Source: Marsupella aquatica
Taxonomy: Eukaryota; Marchantiophyta
Assembly: GCA_973895155.1 (NCBI GenBank)
Contig: OZ316892.1
Span: 25,606,001-25,670,000, forward strand
Direction of reading: 5' to 3'
DNA: 64,000 bases
In this document: in pieces, positions 51,581 through 63,282 of the stretch
Layout of the letters: each line of letters begins with the position of its first letter
How positions within the stretch are numbered: the first letter of the stretch is position 1
Notes under the pieces: generated by a model
Told to the model about the DNA's origin: nothing
What the model saw: the letters and a program-made list of their open reading frames with translations, nothing else
Databases searched by the model: none
Made by a program: the position numbers and the translations under genes

Positions 51581-53499
51581 CTAGTCATTTGCTCTATCTA
51601 CGTCCGGGTCATAGTATGTGTTTTCGAAACTTGGGATACCCCAACCGAGTTCCTCCTCCAAAGTTTTCAGCCGCCTCTGCTGCCCATCAAAGTCACCGAT
51701 GGGCGTTGTAAAAGGATAGAAATACACCACTTTCCTGGCCATTGAACGGTATGTGACCACATCCTCTTTAATCAGGAATTCCATCACATCTCGCCCCAGA
51801 AATCCATCCGCTTCTGCAGCTAAGTAGGTACCTATCGAAAGGTATCACAACAGATGTGCGTAAGTATAACCTTCAGTAACAGGTGCATGTACGCAAGAAA
51901 TGTATGACAGATATGAATCAACATGACGATTTCTCCAACCTGACAAGCAGATGCTTCTGGAAGGAAAGGGTAGAATCTATGAAAGTCGAGACAGGACATA
52001 AAATCGAGGTGACCTGGGGAGGAGTAAAGATGGTCAACTTACCACCACCCGCAATCTCCTCAATTTTCAGAATTGCTGGATTTTTCTGTGTGGACAATAT
52101 TGCAGTCTCTATTTTCTGCGTTACAAAATATGATTCATGTTACATGTCTCCCAATTATCGGATCCTTGCAGTCCCGATGTTTGTCAAAATGGGTCACATT
52201 GCCAAACAGAAACATCAAAAAGTGAAATCCTGTCTCGTCTACATCAAAATAGGAGCAAAAGTAATTAATAATTTTAAACTGGAAACTGGAAAAATTGAGA
52301 ATAATTTTTCAATAGGTTTCTCCACCTTGACAGCGGTTGACGTGCTGCTCTCAGGTATGATCCATGGTGCTGCATATCCACCATTGTTCGACGATGTTGA
52401 CATACAATTGGGGTTTATATCTAAAGGACAAGCTTGAATCCGTCTGCATGACAACGTACGATGGAACTGATTATCCGAAGATGAGGCAGAAATAAAAGGC
52501 CCACGGTGAGGAACAGCTCAAGAATAAAGCAGTCATTAATCTGCTGATATGAGAATCTGTGCAGGCCTAAGCAGACTGTGCAACACAGCGCAATTGTTTT
52601 CTCATTACTTTGAGACACTAATTCCCAATAGCAATCGGCCAATTTTCTCTTGTTTTAGACATAGTCTTAGTGAATTTCTTTCTCACTTCATACATACCAA
52701 AATTATCCCTATCCTATTGCCGTTCTCTCTCGCTTTAGGACATAATCGTTGGGTTCCCTTTTACATGATTTTTGAAATACAAATGCGGGCATTCTCTCTG
52801 CTCTCGTCATAGCTTCCGTCCGCACTATTTTGAGACGGAAGTTCAGCATCAGTAGGCCATGATATCTTACCGTAGGACTCTCATATCAGTTGGGACTCTC
52901 TTAATTTGATCGTATTCCTTGCGGATTTCTTTCAAAGCTACCTTGAGAAAAATATCGAAGTATCAAATGTTTGCCATCTTCTCATCCTTGAGACATTGTC
53001 TTTGACCATTTTCTCTCACAATTCTTTAAGACGCAGCTTCAAGTTCTTGTAAAAGATGTAGTAGGTTGACATTTCTCACTCACCCTTTGACGAGACCCAT
53101 CTTCATTCGGTCAGCAGATTTGGCGTAAGGTGTCGCAACGGCTGGGACATCAGGCGGAGGGAGCAGGTCCTCAGCAAACGCAGGCAAGAGATCCCAGGCA
53201 GTGATTGCTGCAGCTGTACAAAACCCACAGACAATACCTCCCAGCATTTTGGTCAAGCTCCTGCCATCTCGCGAACCCACGTTGAGCTGAGTAGCCTCTC
53301 GAGAAGAATGGTCTTCATGTTGTGTTGCTGCTGCCAGCACAGTGCTGATTGAGCTATTGGCATGCTCCCACTTCCTTCTAATGTTTGCTGTACAGGATTT
53401 TGCTGCATGATTTCTGGACGAAGAGAACAGAATTGCAGGCTCGGCAGCTGAAGCGAATGGAAGAATGGAAGACGGGAGGACATGGAGCAAGGAAGCCAT
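51581..53499 (-). CDS. DUF1499 protein, probable thylakoid lumen
   Basis: Four exons join in phase to 285 residues: 53084-53499, 52326-52443, 52043-52115, 51581-51831. The first exon is a plastid-type leader followed by a hydrophobic stretch ('MLGGIVCGFCTAAAITAW') ending 'LPAFAED', where A-F-A is a typical lumen-processing site, so a two-step signal is likely. The mature part has the DUF1499 signatures 'RIQACPLDINPNCMSTS', 'YAAPWIIPE', 'TQKNPAILKIEEIAGG', 'EADGFLGRDVMEFLIKEDVV' and 'VVYFYPFTTPIGDFDGQQRR', ending 'ELGWGIPSF'. The biochemical role of the family is unknown. The gene converges on the poly(A) polymerase gene. No lesion seen. Confidence 0.88.
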
Positions 53500-54149
53500 C
53501 CGAAAGGCAATCCAAAGAGCAGAGATGAAATCAGAACCTCTCTCTAGAGTGGTGTCGAATTTTGCCTCATCCGGGAACCGCAGGTACAGTAGTACAATGT
53601 TCTAACCGGGGTATCCTTTTCACCAACCCCGGTTACGAGGTTAGAGGGGCTATAAATGCCCATGATGCTCTGATAAACCCTAAACAGGACAGTTTAAACA
53701 CAAAGCCTAAGAGAATGTTTTTTCTCCTTTTTAAAGAAAGTACTGGAGAAGTTTCACAATGTGAGGAGAGCTTTTTGTATCCAGGAAATTCCTGTTTAGA
53801 GGGCATTATGGGATATAATGCCCTCCCAAAATGAGAGCTTTGGCTCAAGTTTTGAGAGATTACTATTGCCCGTACTGCTCTGGAAATAAGACCTTACTAC
53901 ACTTAAAGGCCTGAGAGACTTATATGTTTTTCCTAACTATAGTAAAGGTAGACAATAATCTTCCTAAAGAGAGTGATTCAGATCTCGTCTTGGTTTTGTT
54001 GGAAAAGCCACCAATCTTGACTCTGCACCCCTGGCTGCACACTTAACATTACAAAGAGAAGAATCATGAAGATTATCGTACACTATGTTGTGGGCCCGGT
54101 TTGGACTTGTCGGACAAATAGGGCCATTTGGAGCGACAAATGACATATG

Positions 54150-54480
54150 TCGCCCCGGTTGATCCCGGCCGGGTGACAGGGTCAGGCCAGGAGGGTGTGG
54201 AGCCGGGCCGGGAGAAGGGTCGGGGGATTGGCCCGGGGGGGGGGTCCGGTCGGGGGTTGGGCTGGCCAGGAGTCGGGCAGGGAGGGCCCTGACCCTAAAC
54301 TGGGGGCTGGCTCACCTAACCGGGGGAGTCGGAGAGGGCCGGGAGACTTCAGGAGACTTTACAACCGGGCCAGGAGCATTCGGGGGAGTCTGGGACAGGG
54401 CCGGGAGAGTTCAAGACCGGACCAGGGATGGTTCAGGAATTTTTGGTCCTGGCCGGGGAATATAAGGGAATATTGGACAG
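54150..54480. repeat. G-rich degenerate 'CCGGGA' low-complexity block
   Basis: About 330 bases of GGG-rich sequence built from words such as 'GGCCGGGAG' and 'GACCGGACCAGG', with a run of ten G at about 54235. Base composition differs sharply from the AT-rich flanks. There are many G-tracts on the plus strand. Confidence 0.8.
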
Positions 54481-54676
54481 AGAGGCCGTTTTTGAGCAGA
54501 CAAGTTGTCATTTGTCATGTTGGACTAGTAGACATCTTGTCCGACAGTGAAAACCCGGGTTGTGGGGGAGTGGAAGGAGGAAGAAGAAGTTGTGGGGTGC
54601 AATGATGAATGTGAGCAAAGTGGAAAAGCAGGTCTTCCTTACAGACATTTTTGCTACCCCGGGGAAATGATAAGGC

Positions 54677-55080
54677 TTTTGCACCCACAAACATGACTGC
54701 ATAGATGCCATAGTTGAGACGACAACATTTTTCTTCCTCACTTGCAATTCTTGACCTCACCTTGACAATTATGTGCAACACATCCCTAGGTATTGTTGCA
54801 CCAATGACTGCATGGCCATAAGATTTTGCTGTCACAATGACAATCCTCACCTAAAATTTGCCTCATCTTGATGCTTTTCCACAAACATGATTGCATTTAT
54901 GACATAGTTGAAACAAAAAGACATTTGTTACTCACTATCAAATTCTCACAATGACAATTATCACCTAAAATCTGCCTCATCTTGTGTGACACTTTTGCAC
55001 AAACACATGTGATTGCATTTTTGGCAAAGTTGAAATTATTTTTTTGCTTCACTTGCAATTATTTACCTCACTCTCTTCCA
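54677..55080. repeat. Imperfect repeats with 'CACCTAAAAT.TGCCTCATCTTG'
   Basis: Copies starting near 54677, 54873 and 54992 share 'CACAAACATGATTGCAT' and 'GTTGAAA'. The segment 'CACAATGACAAT..TCACCTAAAAT' occurs near 54830 and 54948. Confidence 0.75.
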
Positions 55081-55434
55081 TATATAGCATGTTCATCTTA
55101 GAACATGCTTCATTTTTTTTGTTTTTTTGTGAAATGCAGGTGATCTAATTTTTTAGTCATAAATCGATCACTTCTATAGCCACTAATTTTTTTTTCAGAT
55201 AAATCGGTCTCTTCTGCAGTCACTAAAGGATAAAGAAGCGATATTTTGAGATAGGTGAGCAAAGATAAGCATGAAGAGAAGGGCTCCAACTTATGACTAA
55301 AACACAATTATTGACTGGCTCAGTGACCAGCCTCCATTATCAGTGCTGTACGTCAGCTTTGGATCGGATGGCCTTCGTTCGCTGACCAGCCCAGTCTGGT
55401 CAGTATAGCCAGGTCAGTAATTCACGATGAAAGA

Positions 55435-55784
55435 CAAGATTGAGGCTCATAATGAGCCTCCCGTACCTTTTCATCGCCCGCTGCCCGCACTTGCTGCCTG
55501 AATTTTTTTGAAAGTCACATTTTTTCTAAGTGTGCCTAGAGTGTGAATGATCCCCACTTTTGGGTGGAGTGAATGACAAAAACACCTTTTGTTGCTCACC
55601 AGATTCGAAACTGAGACCTGTTGCATCCCAAAGGAGATGCTCTACCATCCAGCTTTGGGGCAGTTGGTGTCCAGGCTGATTCGCTCTAGGTATCTAACCA
55701 CATACTAATGTCAGAAATATTGGGTAGTGGGCAGTCACGTATGGGGCGAATCAATGCTAATCACATTGATTAGCCTCAATCTTG
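55435..55784. mobile_element. 350-base inverted-repeat element with tRNA-like core
   Basis: The ends 'CAAGATTGAGGCT' (55435) and 'AGCCTCAATCTTG' (to 55784) are inverted copies, and copy A of the UGT lacks this segment, so it is an insertion. Inside, on the minus strand at 55594-55661, is a tRNA-like sequence. There is no coding capacity. Flanks show a degenerate shared 'GGTCAGTA.TTC' on both sides that may be an old target duplication. Confidence 0.65.
55594..55661 (-). tRNA. tRNA-like sequence within the inserted element
   Basis: Read on the minus strand: 'AGCTGGATGGTAGAGC' is D-arm and A-box-like, 'CATCTCCTTTGGGATG' resembles an anticodon arm, and 'GTCTCAGTTTCGAATCTGG' resembles a T arm with a B box. 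The acceptor ends do not pair, so it is a derivative, not a tRNA gene. A SINE-type head is possible. Confidence 0.45.
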
Positions 55785-57350
55785 CCTTTCTTCTTAATGG
55801 TCAGTATGTATTCTATAAAGTCCATGGGTCAGGGCTAATTAAAGTTCTCTGCAATGCAATTATTCTATTCATGGTGTAGATCCATATATTGCTTTCTAAA
55901 TGATGGTTTTTAATGGGACAAGCTGTAAAAATAGGCTTACCAAAAAAAGTGCTTATCAGTGACCTGGATAAGATTGAAAGGTCATGAAGCACGGAAGACT
56001 GTATATTCAAGATTGGTTCTAGCGAAAAGGATCACTTCTGGACAGGGAGTCTGTCAAGAGGTGGAGGTCTTGGGAAAAATATAGCAAGAAGTATAGTCAG
56101 GTGAGCAAGGGTCCTTGATGCGTGGACAGCTACTATAGTTAGAGAGAAAAAATGTCTTCTAGGAATCATGGCTAGCTGGAAACAGGAGACTTGCTTTGAT
56201 TGAAAGATTGAGGGGGCTTTACAAGACTGGGGGCAGTTCAGTGTCTCTCCATCCAAAGCAAAGTTGATGGCCATTTCCTTACACAAAAGTTAAAATGCCT
56301 GAGCCAAAATGTGTCAAGTTTGGAAGTAATCAATGCAATTCCCTGAAAATAAGCTGCTGTTTGCTCCAGGCTTTTAGATCACCTCAAGAGGAGGTCTAAG
56401 TTTTTGACAAAAAAGCTTGCACACATCAGCAAAGAAAAGGGACCCACAAGGGGCCCACTGACAAATGACAAGGTTCAATAATGCTTTTGTTTGATTGTAC
56501 CCCAAGTTCATGTAAAGTGAAGTGTGGCCATGTTCCCACATATGATTGGTTAGGATTGCAACTCTCACTTAGAAAAAAAGAAATTTCTGCCCCCAAGTTC
56601 TTGTAAAGCCACCCTGAGGGTCTCGTGGAGACTAAATGGGGGAACGATGCCTAGCATTAGAAGCCTTTATTAGCTCCAGGTAACTGAATGTGGGAAAAGC
56701 AGGCCTAGCTGGAGGGATGAGATTGGCTTGGGAAAACTCCTTGAGTGTGACCAGGAAAAATGGCTGCAAACTGAGTATTTTGAGCTTGAGTGACAGAAGA
56801 TTCATGGCTAGCATGAGAAGTGTGTGTCAGTTACTTAGCTTTCAGTTGAGGCAGGGTTCCCATTTCGCTACATTTAACACACTCGCACTGTACTTGCTGC
56901 ATGACCAGATATTTGGAAGTGGGGTTGAAGGTGGCGATCATACTGTCTTCTATTCATTGAGGACTTGTTTGTAAAAGCAGATGATTTTGCAAAGGCATTG
57001 ATGTTGTCCTTCAATCTGAACAAGCTAGGCACAGCAATGAGAGAGAGCATGGTGAAGTACAAGACCAGCATAGGTGCGGAGCTGGTCCCCGGTGGATCAT
57101 CTCATGCAGCCCTAACGGAATAAGTTTGCAAACATAATTAAGGGTGAGCCAGTGATTGTTTACCTAGAGTTATTTCAAAAGTCATTTTCTAACCGGGATT
57201 CAAACAACTGATAGCACAATCCAGCGTCGTTAGAAGGAGATTCAGAAGATAATACATAATTTGTAGACAAGCTAGATAGCAAGGTGCTTTTTAGAAGGAT
57301 TAATTCCCAGATTAATTGGGACAAGAAGTTCTGACAGAGGTGAAGCTCAA

Positions 57351-58922
57351 CCCCAAGCTCAACACAAGTTCAGATTGTTTCTTGTGGCCAGATAGGGCAG
57401 TGACACTAATTCTTACATAACACTAATTAAAGTAGTGATCAATATAATTACGCACTAGTGTGGCAAGTGGGTTTGTATGTCAAGATTCAACAATTGTAAC
57501 AAAGTTCTATGCCACATAAATTACTGTTAGACTGATCCGCAAAGGTCATGCCTGTTTGAGTGAAAGAGTTGTCAAAAAGTTTGATCCAGAACCAGATCTT
57601 GTTTCCCTGCCGGTAATCACACATCAAAATGTGGTTGCATACATTGATTGAAAGAAAATACGAGGTTTATCATGGTATGCAGGGATGTCGACGTACACCG
57701 TATATGTCATATTTTGATGTGCAATTACCAAGACCCATCTTGTTTTGCTTGATAGACTAAGTAGGGACAAGGTCGTCACAACGCCCAAGGCAATTACTAC
57801 ATGTAATGTCAGCATATAGTACTTTACATGGAAATGTTTTTGGCATGTAGTCCTTATATGAGAAGTACATTGTTATGAGAGGATTTTTGACTTTTTGCTA
57901 TTTGAAGTGGACTTCATTTCTCCATGATTGGGTTAATTCCAGTTTTTCCTCAGTTTTTTCCCCCTTTTTAAAAATCATGTTGGAGGGAAGAAAATAGTGG
58001 TAGGAGGGAGACTGGAGGGTGCGAGGGAGCTACAGCAAAAGGAGAAAGAGAGGGCACAGGGAGAGGAAACAGGAAAAGGAAAATATAAATAAAGATATAG
58101 TGATTTAAAGGAAAAATAGAAATAAGGAAAAAGGAAAAAGGAAATAGGGAAAAAGGAAAAAAATTCTCCCTCCATATGGCACAAAGTGACCATGCCTGCA
58201 CCAGGTGAATTCTTTCAATTGCCTTTCTTAATTCCCTTTCCTCACTAGCTTGTATTTCTTTGCCTTGCCTACATTTCTTTGCCTTGCCTTGACATCTTTG
58301 TTTTGCCTTGATATCTTTTGTCTCGTCTTTTGTGCAAAGCATGGGCACTGGGCTTCTTCTTACATAACCACATTTGCTTTGTCTGTCTCCCCATTAGCCA
58401 GTCCCCGAGCCAGTCTCCTAGTTAGCAACAGTCCCCTTTGGCCATAATCTATAACGGTCATCCTAAAGTCCACTCAGGGAGATCTCATCCTTAAATTTAA
58501 GGAGATCTGAGAGTCTTAAATGAATGTACAACAAAAAATCACATAAGTAACCTTAGAATATCACACACAAGGTAACATTCAATAACCAGACTAGAGAAAA
58601 AGGAGACATGCATTTACCGGGACATTTACTTGATGGATCCCAAATCAGAATATGTCCCCCAACGTACCAACCCCATCATGAGGTTTTGGGCACATCCATT
58701 TAAGGTCTATCCAGTACCACTTTTATTTTTGGGGTACATCATTCAAGTGAATGTCTCAGCCAAAATTAATTTGGGAACCCCTTGTTTCTTTGCATAATTA
58801 GGGACTTTTAATCCCTGAGCTTAGTTGGAGTTAGTGAATTTCAATGCATCTAATGAATCCGTTTCTCATGACCTGAAATTGGTTTTCTGGAGCAAACAAT
58901 TTTGGTTTTGGTATACAAGATA
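57351..58922. other. Spacer left of the Mutator-like element
   Basis: Besides the MITE, no gene is seen. 57.99-58.17 kb is purine-rich (GGAAAAAGGAAA) and its complement gives long hydrophobic frames that are artefacts of composition. Confidence 0.5.
57612..57729 (+). mobile_element. MITE-like element with 19-base inverted ends
   Basis: 118 bases bounded by 'GGTAATCACACATCAAAAT' and the inverse of 'GGTAATTGCACATCAAAAT' (17 of 19 match). A related copy lies at 15095-15214. No coding capacity. The target duplication could not be defined. Confidence 0.65.
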
Positions 58923-59443
58923 CCCCTTTTTACTAAGGTGTCCCCCACAATGACCAAAATTAGTAGCTGCTCCCCCATTCTATTTTATTTGTCTCCTGCA
59001 CCCCCATTTCATATACGGGGTTGAGTTAACCAGAGGAGTTAACTCAACATCGGCCCTCATTGGTCATATGCCATGTGACAAGGCGTGATTGGATCCTCTT
59101 TACCCCCGTCCCAAGACCTAACCGGCCCTCCCTCAGTCTCACTCCCGACAGTCCGCCCGCGCCCGTTAGTGCATCCCAGGCACCAGGCCAGCAGCACTAC
59201 GCAGCCAGGCCCAAATGGGCCCGTTTTCTCCCTGCATTGCCCCACCCCACCCAGCAATCTCTTGGCCGAGCACCCTCCCACAGCTCGGCAATCCTCACAG
59301 GGCCCGACGACCACTTCCCAGTGGCCCGACGATCATTACTCCTCCCGGCCAGGCCTGTTTTCACCAAAGGAAATGTTCAAATGTTTACACATTTGAGAGT
59401 GGTCTGCAGATTGTGAAAGGGTAGTGTTGTGGGTGACTGTCCG
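58923..59443 (+). repeat. Left terminal inverted repeat of the MULE
   Basis: About 520 bases inverted relative to 63283-63790, with scattered mismatches and small indels. It includes an internal palindrome 'GTTGAGTTAAC' (59020-59030) with its inverse at 59038-59048. Confidence 0.92.
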
Positions 59444-59924
59444 CGACGGCCAAAGTGAAGGGGTTACAACAGTAAGAGAGAGGGAAGCAGTAAGTAAGGG
59501 CAGTGGCCTTTGACAGCACGACGTAGCGGCATCAGCGCATCCTCCCAGCCGGACGTTTTTCTCTAAGACCTTGCAGAATCTTGCCACATTTGAGCCCGAC
59601 TTTCAATAGACTCTGGCACCAGCCCAAGAGAAGGACAGATTGAGACAGGTGCAGTGCAGGTGGGAGGACGAACTTGAACAGGAGCAAAGTCTGTTGTGTT
59701 CTTGCTGTGAACCAGGAATGCTATAAGTGTAAATAATTCTTGAACACTGAAGCCCCGAGTGAAGCATTTTGGGTATATCTGATCATGATGTCCACTTGTT
59801 GTTGCCTTATAGCACTCATGAACCAAGATTGTTCTCAATGTAATTGTTCAAAACTGAAGCATCCTCAGTTTGGCTAATTTTTTCAGGACCACTTCTTGTT
59901 GTGCTGCGTTATGTTCTAGGAATC

Positions 59925-62033
59925 ATGGAATCAACAGAACCATCACAACTGAAGGTAGGCATGACCTTTGAGAGTTGGGAGGAGTTGAAGAAAGCCATTG
60001 TTGATGAAGGCGTGCGAACAGAGAGAGTGATTGTGACACAAAAGAAGGACCACAACAAGTGGAAGGTCAGATGTCGGATGAATGACAGCAGCCTGGGTGA
60101 GAAGCAATGTCTTTGGCATGTAAGGGCCACAAAAAAGTCTCAAACTGAAACCATTACCATCACTCGAACACATCTGGACCACTCATGTGAGGCTGCAGAC
60201 CAGTACAAACGCAGAATGCACTCCAATGCTGACCGCCTTGCAGATCGCATATTGGATATCATTCAGAAAAACTGGCAAACTTGACCTTCATTCCTAAGAG
60301 ATACAGCCCAGGCATTAGTTCACCCAGACATTAAATATCACACTGCATACTCTGCAAAACAGAGAGCTCTAAAGCGTCTAGATGGAGACCAAACAGAGTC
60401 TTTCAAGTTAATTCCATCTCATTGTCACCATATTTTAGAATGTGATCCAGGGGCAGTAGCCAAGTATAGAGCTCCAAATCGGCAATTGGATATGCTCTTT
60501 GTAAGTCCTTCTGCTTCCAAGGACTCTTTTCGTCACTGCAGGCCAATGATTGCATTGGACGGCACCCATACACGATGCATGTACCCCTGGACTATTGTTG
60601 TTGCCCACCACACTAGATGCCAATAACACTGTCATTGTGCTTGCTTATTGCTGGGTGCCATCAGAAAATGAGTCCAACTGGATGTTGTTTTTGAAACTAT
60701 TACGGGATGCTATTCCAGATTTGAGCAAGGTAGGGACTGTATTCATTTCAGATAGGGAGAAAGGTTTGACTCATGGAGTGCCACACATTTTCCCCCATGG
60801 GCATCTAGCATATTGCACTTGGCATCTTGCAGAGAACGTGCACAAACACCATGGGAAAGAAGTGAGGAAATTGTTTGAGGGTTTGCCGTATGCTGTGACT
60901 CCAGCAAAGTACAGTGCCCGGCTGCAATTGATTGAACAAAAGAGCTGCTGCAGACTACATTAAAAAGACAGCAGATCCAAAATACTATTCGAGAGCTTTT
61001 TTTCCCACTCAGAGGCAAGCATTTCCTTTGTGCCTTTTTGAATTTCATGTGCAATTTACAGTCCAGTGTGGAACAATGGAAAAAATTGACTTCTTGAACC
61101 TTGTTTGTAACAGATGGGGCCACAACACTTCACAACTAGTCCAGCTTTCAATGCTGGTCAAAGTACAACAAGCTGAAAGTTGTAATCGTGCTCTCAAACC
61201 ACAACGGCAAGAGGTACCATTGAACATGTCTTGCCAGATTTGGGATTATGTCATGGAGAAATATTTTGAAAAAAAAGAGATGGCTGCGGGAATCAAAACC
61301 CCTTTCCCTCCCAATGTTCATCATGACATATTTGAGGGACATTGAGGAGAAAGCTACTCATCTGACCGCTCATCCTTCAACTCAAACAGAGGTGAGAATT
61401 ACTGATGATCGGAACAATCAGTATATTGTCCAGTTGGAACCTGAATGGTCATGCACCTGTGGTGACTTTCAAGACACTCTTATGCCATGCATGCATGCTT
61501 GGAGGGCCTTGACTAGATTGTACAAGAGACATTATGATTATGTCTCTCCACTGTATAGCTTGGATACATTCAGAAAAACCTATGAGGCTCATCTGCCAGC
61601 CTTGGTAAAGAGTGAGTTGTTGCTAGATCCAAATTGTGGTCCACCGCTGAAGAAACGGAGGAAAGGGCGTCCAACAGAGAGGGTGCGGATGCACTTTGAT
61701 GATTCAGAAGTTTGTCGGTTGCCTCGAAAGTGCAGAGTGTGTGGTGACCGAGGACATGACAGGCGAAATTGTCTCTTGCGTGAGGCGGCTAAAGCAGCAC
61801 AAGTGAACACTAGTGTACAGCTGCTGGACAATGATGTGGAGAGTACTGAACAGTTGGACATTGACCACCACAATGTGTCCTTAAGTGACAGTGATGATTC
61901 TACATTCATTGCACAGATCAACGAGGTAGGAAATAGCCACACTATAGTTGGTTGGGGGACTCAAGAAAGCTACAAAATTGGTAGCTTTTCCCAATTGCTG
62001 TCCAGTGTGGAATCTCAGGCAGTAGATCTTTGA
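59925..62033 (+). pseudogene. MURA-type MULE transposase, frameshifted
   Basis: The DDE transposase of the element. 59925-60284 holds the MuDR N-terminal domain ('VGMTFESWEELKKAI', 'CLWHVRATKKS', 'HSCEAADQYKRR') and ends at a TGA; the same frame continues to 'FRHCRPMIALDGTHTRCMY' (first catalytic Asp). Further frames carry 'LDANNTVIVLAYCWV', 'VFISDREKGL' (second Asp), 'HLAYCTWHLAENVHKHHGK', then 'DPKYYSRAFFPTQR'. The last open part (61248-62033) has a SWIM finger ('WSCTCGDFQDTLMPCMHAW'), a KKRRKGRP AT-hook-like stretch and a CCHC knuckle ('CRVCGDRGHDRRNC'). There is one stop and at least three frame changes, so it is inactive unless some are introns. Confidence 0.9.
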
Positions 62034-62333
62034 ATTGGCTGTACATAGCTGGACAGGGCTTCACTGGGCATCCAGCCTTTGTAACATCTTTGTTGAGGAA
62101 TGAAATCAACCAACAGAGCTCCTGTTTTTTTGAACGGAATTGAATGTTGTCATGGAATGATTTATCCATCCATTTTAGTCTTCATTGAAGGTGCGTGCAA
62201 ACACAATTACATTGACACATGTAAATCTTTACTTAGCCACAAAACATACATAGGGCCATCATATATAGATAGCACAAAACCACAACACAAAATGTCTAAT
62301 TCACTGTCTAGTATCTCCATCATAGATACTACT

Positions 62334-62771
62334 CTACATGGGCACATTTCCCCAAGCAACCCTTCTTGTGATCCCCTTCTGCATATAATCTTCAGCCTCT
62401 GCCCTCGTCTTGAAGGACTTGAACTTGCAATTACTATATCCCCACACTTGTTTCTCACATTCATCCCAAGTCATATAAATGCCTGGCTGGAAACCACGCA
62501 CCACTGCATAGAATTTTTGTTTATGTCCCGGTCTCCATGTGAAGGCATGGCTATTTACGTTCTGCACTTGTGCTTCTCCTCTGCCCACTTCTAATTCTGC
62601 CACCCTAAAACTTGGACTCTCTCGACCAACCTGTTCTGCTAGCCTAAAATTTGAGTCCACCATTGAGCCTTGGAGCAACGGGGTTGTAACTGCATCAGCA
62701 TTTGTGAACTCCACCTTTCTCGTTGTTTCAAGCTGCACATTATTTGTTTGCTGCCCCAATGTGTGTTCCAT
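62334..62771 (-). CDS. MULE-borne ORF with RNase H1 hybrid-binding-type domain
   Basis: 145 residues, convergent to the transposase inside the MULE. Residues about 86-132 read 'KFYAVVRGFQPGIYMTWDEC' then 'EKQVWGYSNCKFKSF' and 'AEAEDYM', the pattern of the RNase H1 N-terminal hybrid-binding domain (Pfam PF01693, named Cauli_VI). That domain grips RNA-DNA hybrids or double-stranded RNA. No RNase H catalytic domain follows. The N-terminal 85 residues are not recognised. The frame stays open upstream of the chosen ATG to a stop near 62.86 kb, so a spliced 5' exon is possible. It is either an accessory gene of the element or a captured host fragment. Confidence 0.75.
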   Translation of the reverse strand: MEHTLGQQTNNVQLETTRKVEFTNADAVTTPLLQGSMVDSNFRLAEQVGRESPSFRVAELEVGRGEAQVQNVNSHAFTWRPGHKQKFYAVVRGFQPGIYMTWDECEKQVWGYSNCKFKSFKTRAEAEDYMQKGITRRVAWGNVPM

Positions 62772-63282
62772 TTCTTCTGCCTGCTCACCAAATGCGTCTG
62801 ATGGGAAATCGGGAGCACTTGGTTCATGGTAAACTCCATGTCCACTTTAGTCAAAGGACTGCAGACAGTGGTGCAAGTAGTCCTGACCTGAGCATGGTCA
62901 ACCATTTTTGAGATTACATGAAACAAGGTGCTAAGCACTCTCAAGGTCGCCCAGATGCACATCAACACGGCCTTCACAATATATCCAAGCTTTCCTGCCA
63001 TCTCCTTTGTCTTCACACCCTCCCTTTGTTCCTACCTTGAACGCTGCCCTCGCACTCCCACGACTGGCCTTCAATGCACTCCTCAAGACTGAAATGAATA
63101 CAGTGTAGAGCTCGAAAGTGGCAACATTTGTTTTTTGGATAAAAACAAGTACATCCAGGAGTGAGGAGTCCGCTACCCTCCACTACCCTCCGCGCGATTG
63201 TAATTCCACCTTCGCCCCTGCCTAAAGCCTTCTCACAAGGTGGTACCCCTCTCCCACATTGCTTCCCTTCCCCCACGATAGC

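Larger units (their letters stand above)
53500..55300. other. Spacer with G-rich block and repeats
   Basis: No gene recognised. It holds a small perfect inverted repeat at 53799-53825 (GAGGGCATTAT arms), a strongly G-rich stretch at 54150-54480, and imperfect tandem repeats at 54677-55080. Confidence 0.5.
55300..57350 (+). pseudogene. UDP-glycosyltransferase pseudogene, copy B
   Basis: A second relic of the same UGT on the plus strand. 55302-55365 reads 'TIIDWLSDQPPLSVLYVSFG' and then jumps directly to 'WPSFAD', so roughly 300 bases including the whole PSPG box are deleted. The intron follows with similarity to copy A, then the last exon near 56.90-57.11 kb ('KYKTSI', 'ELVPGGSS') with changed frames. 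Similarity to copy A continues past the coding end ('CAGCGTCGTTAGAAGG' near 57.22 kb) to about 57.35 kb, so this is a duplication of genomic DNA and not a retrocopy. It is interrupted at 55435-55784 by a small element. Confidence 0.8.

Noticed and set aside
51883-52437. 184-codon plus-strand open frame
   Set aside because: It lies antisense to exons and introns of the DUF1499 gene, whose exons join in phase; the plus frame has no domain.
57968-58348. 126-codon minus-strand hydrophobic frame (Phe/Leu/Pro-rich)
   Set aside because: It is produced by a purine-rich low-complexity stretch (GGAAAAAGGAAA); no transporter motif is present.
59057-59416. Overlapping frames of about 70-118 codons in both MULE ends
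   Set aside because: They fall inside the GC-rich terminal inverted repeats, appear in all frames at both ends, and show no domain.
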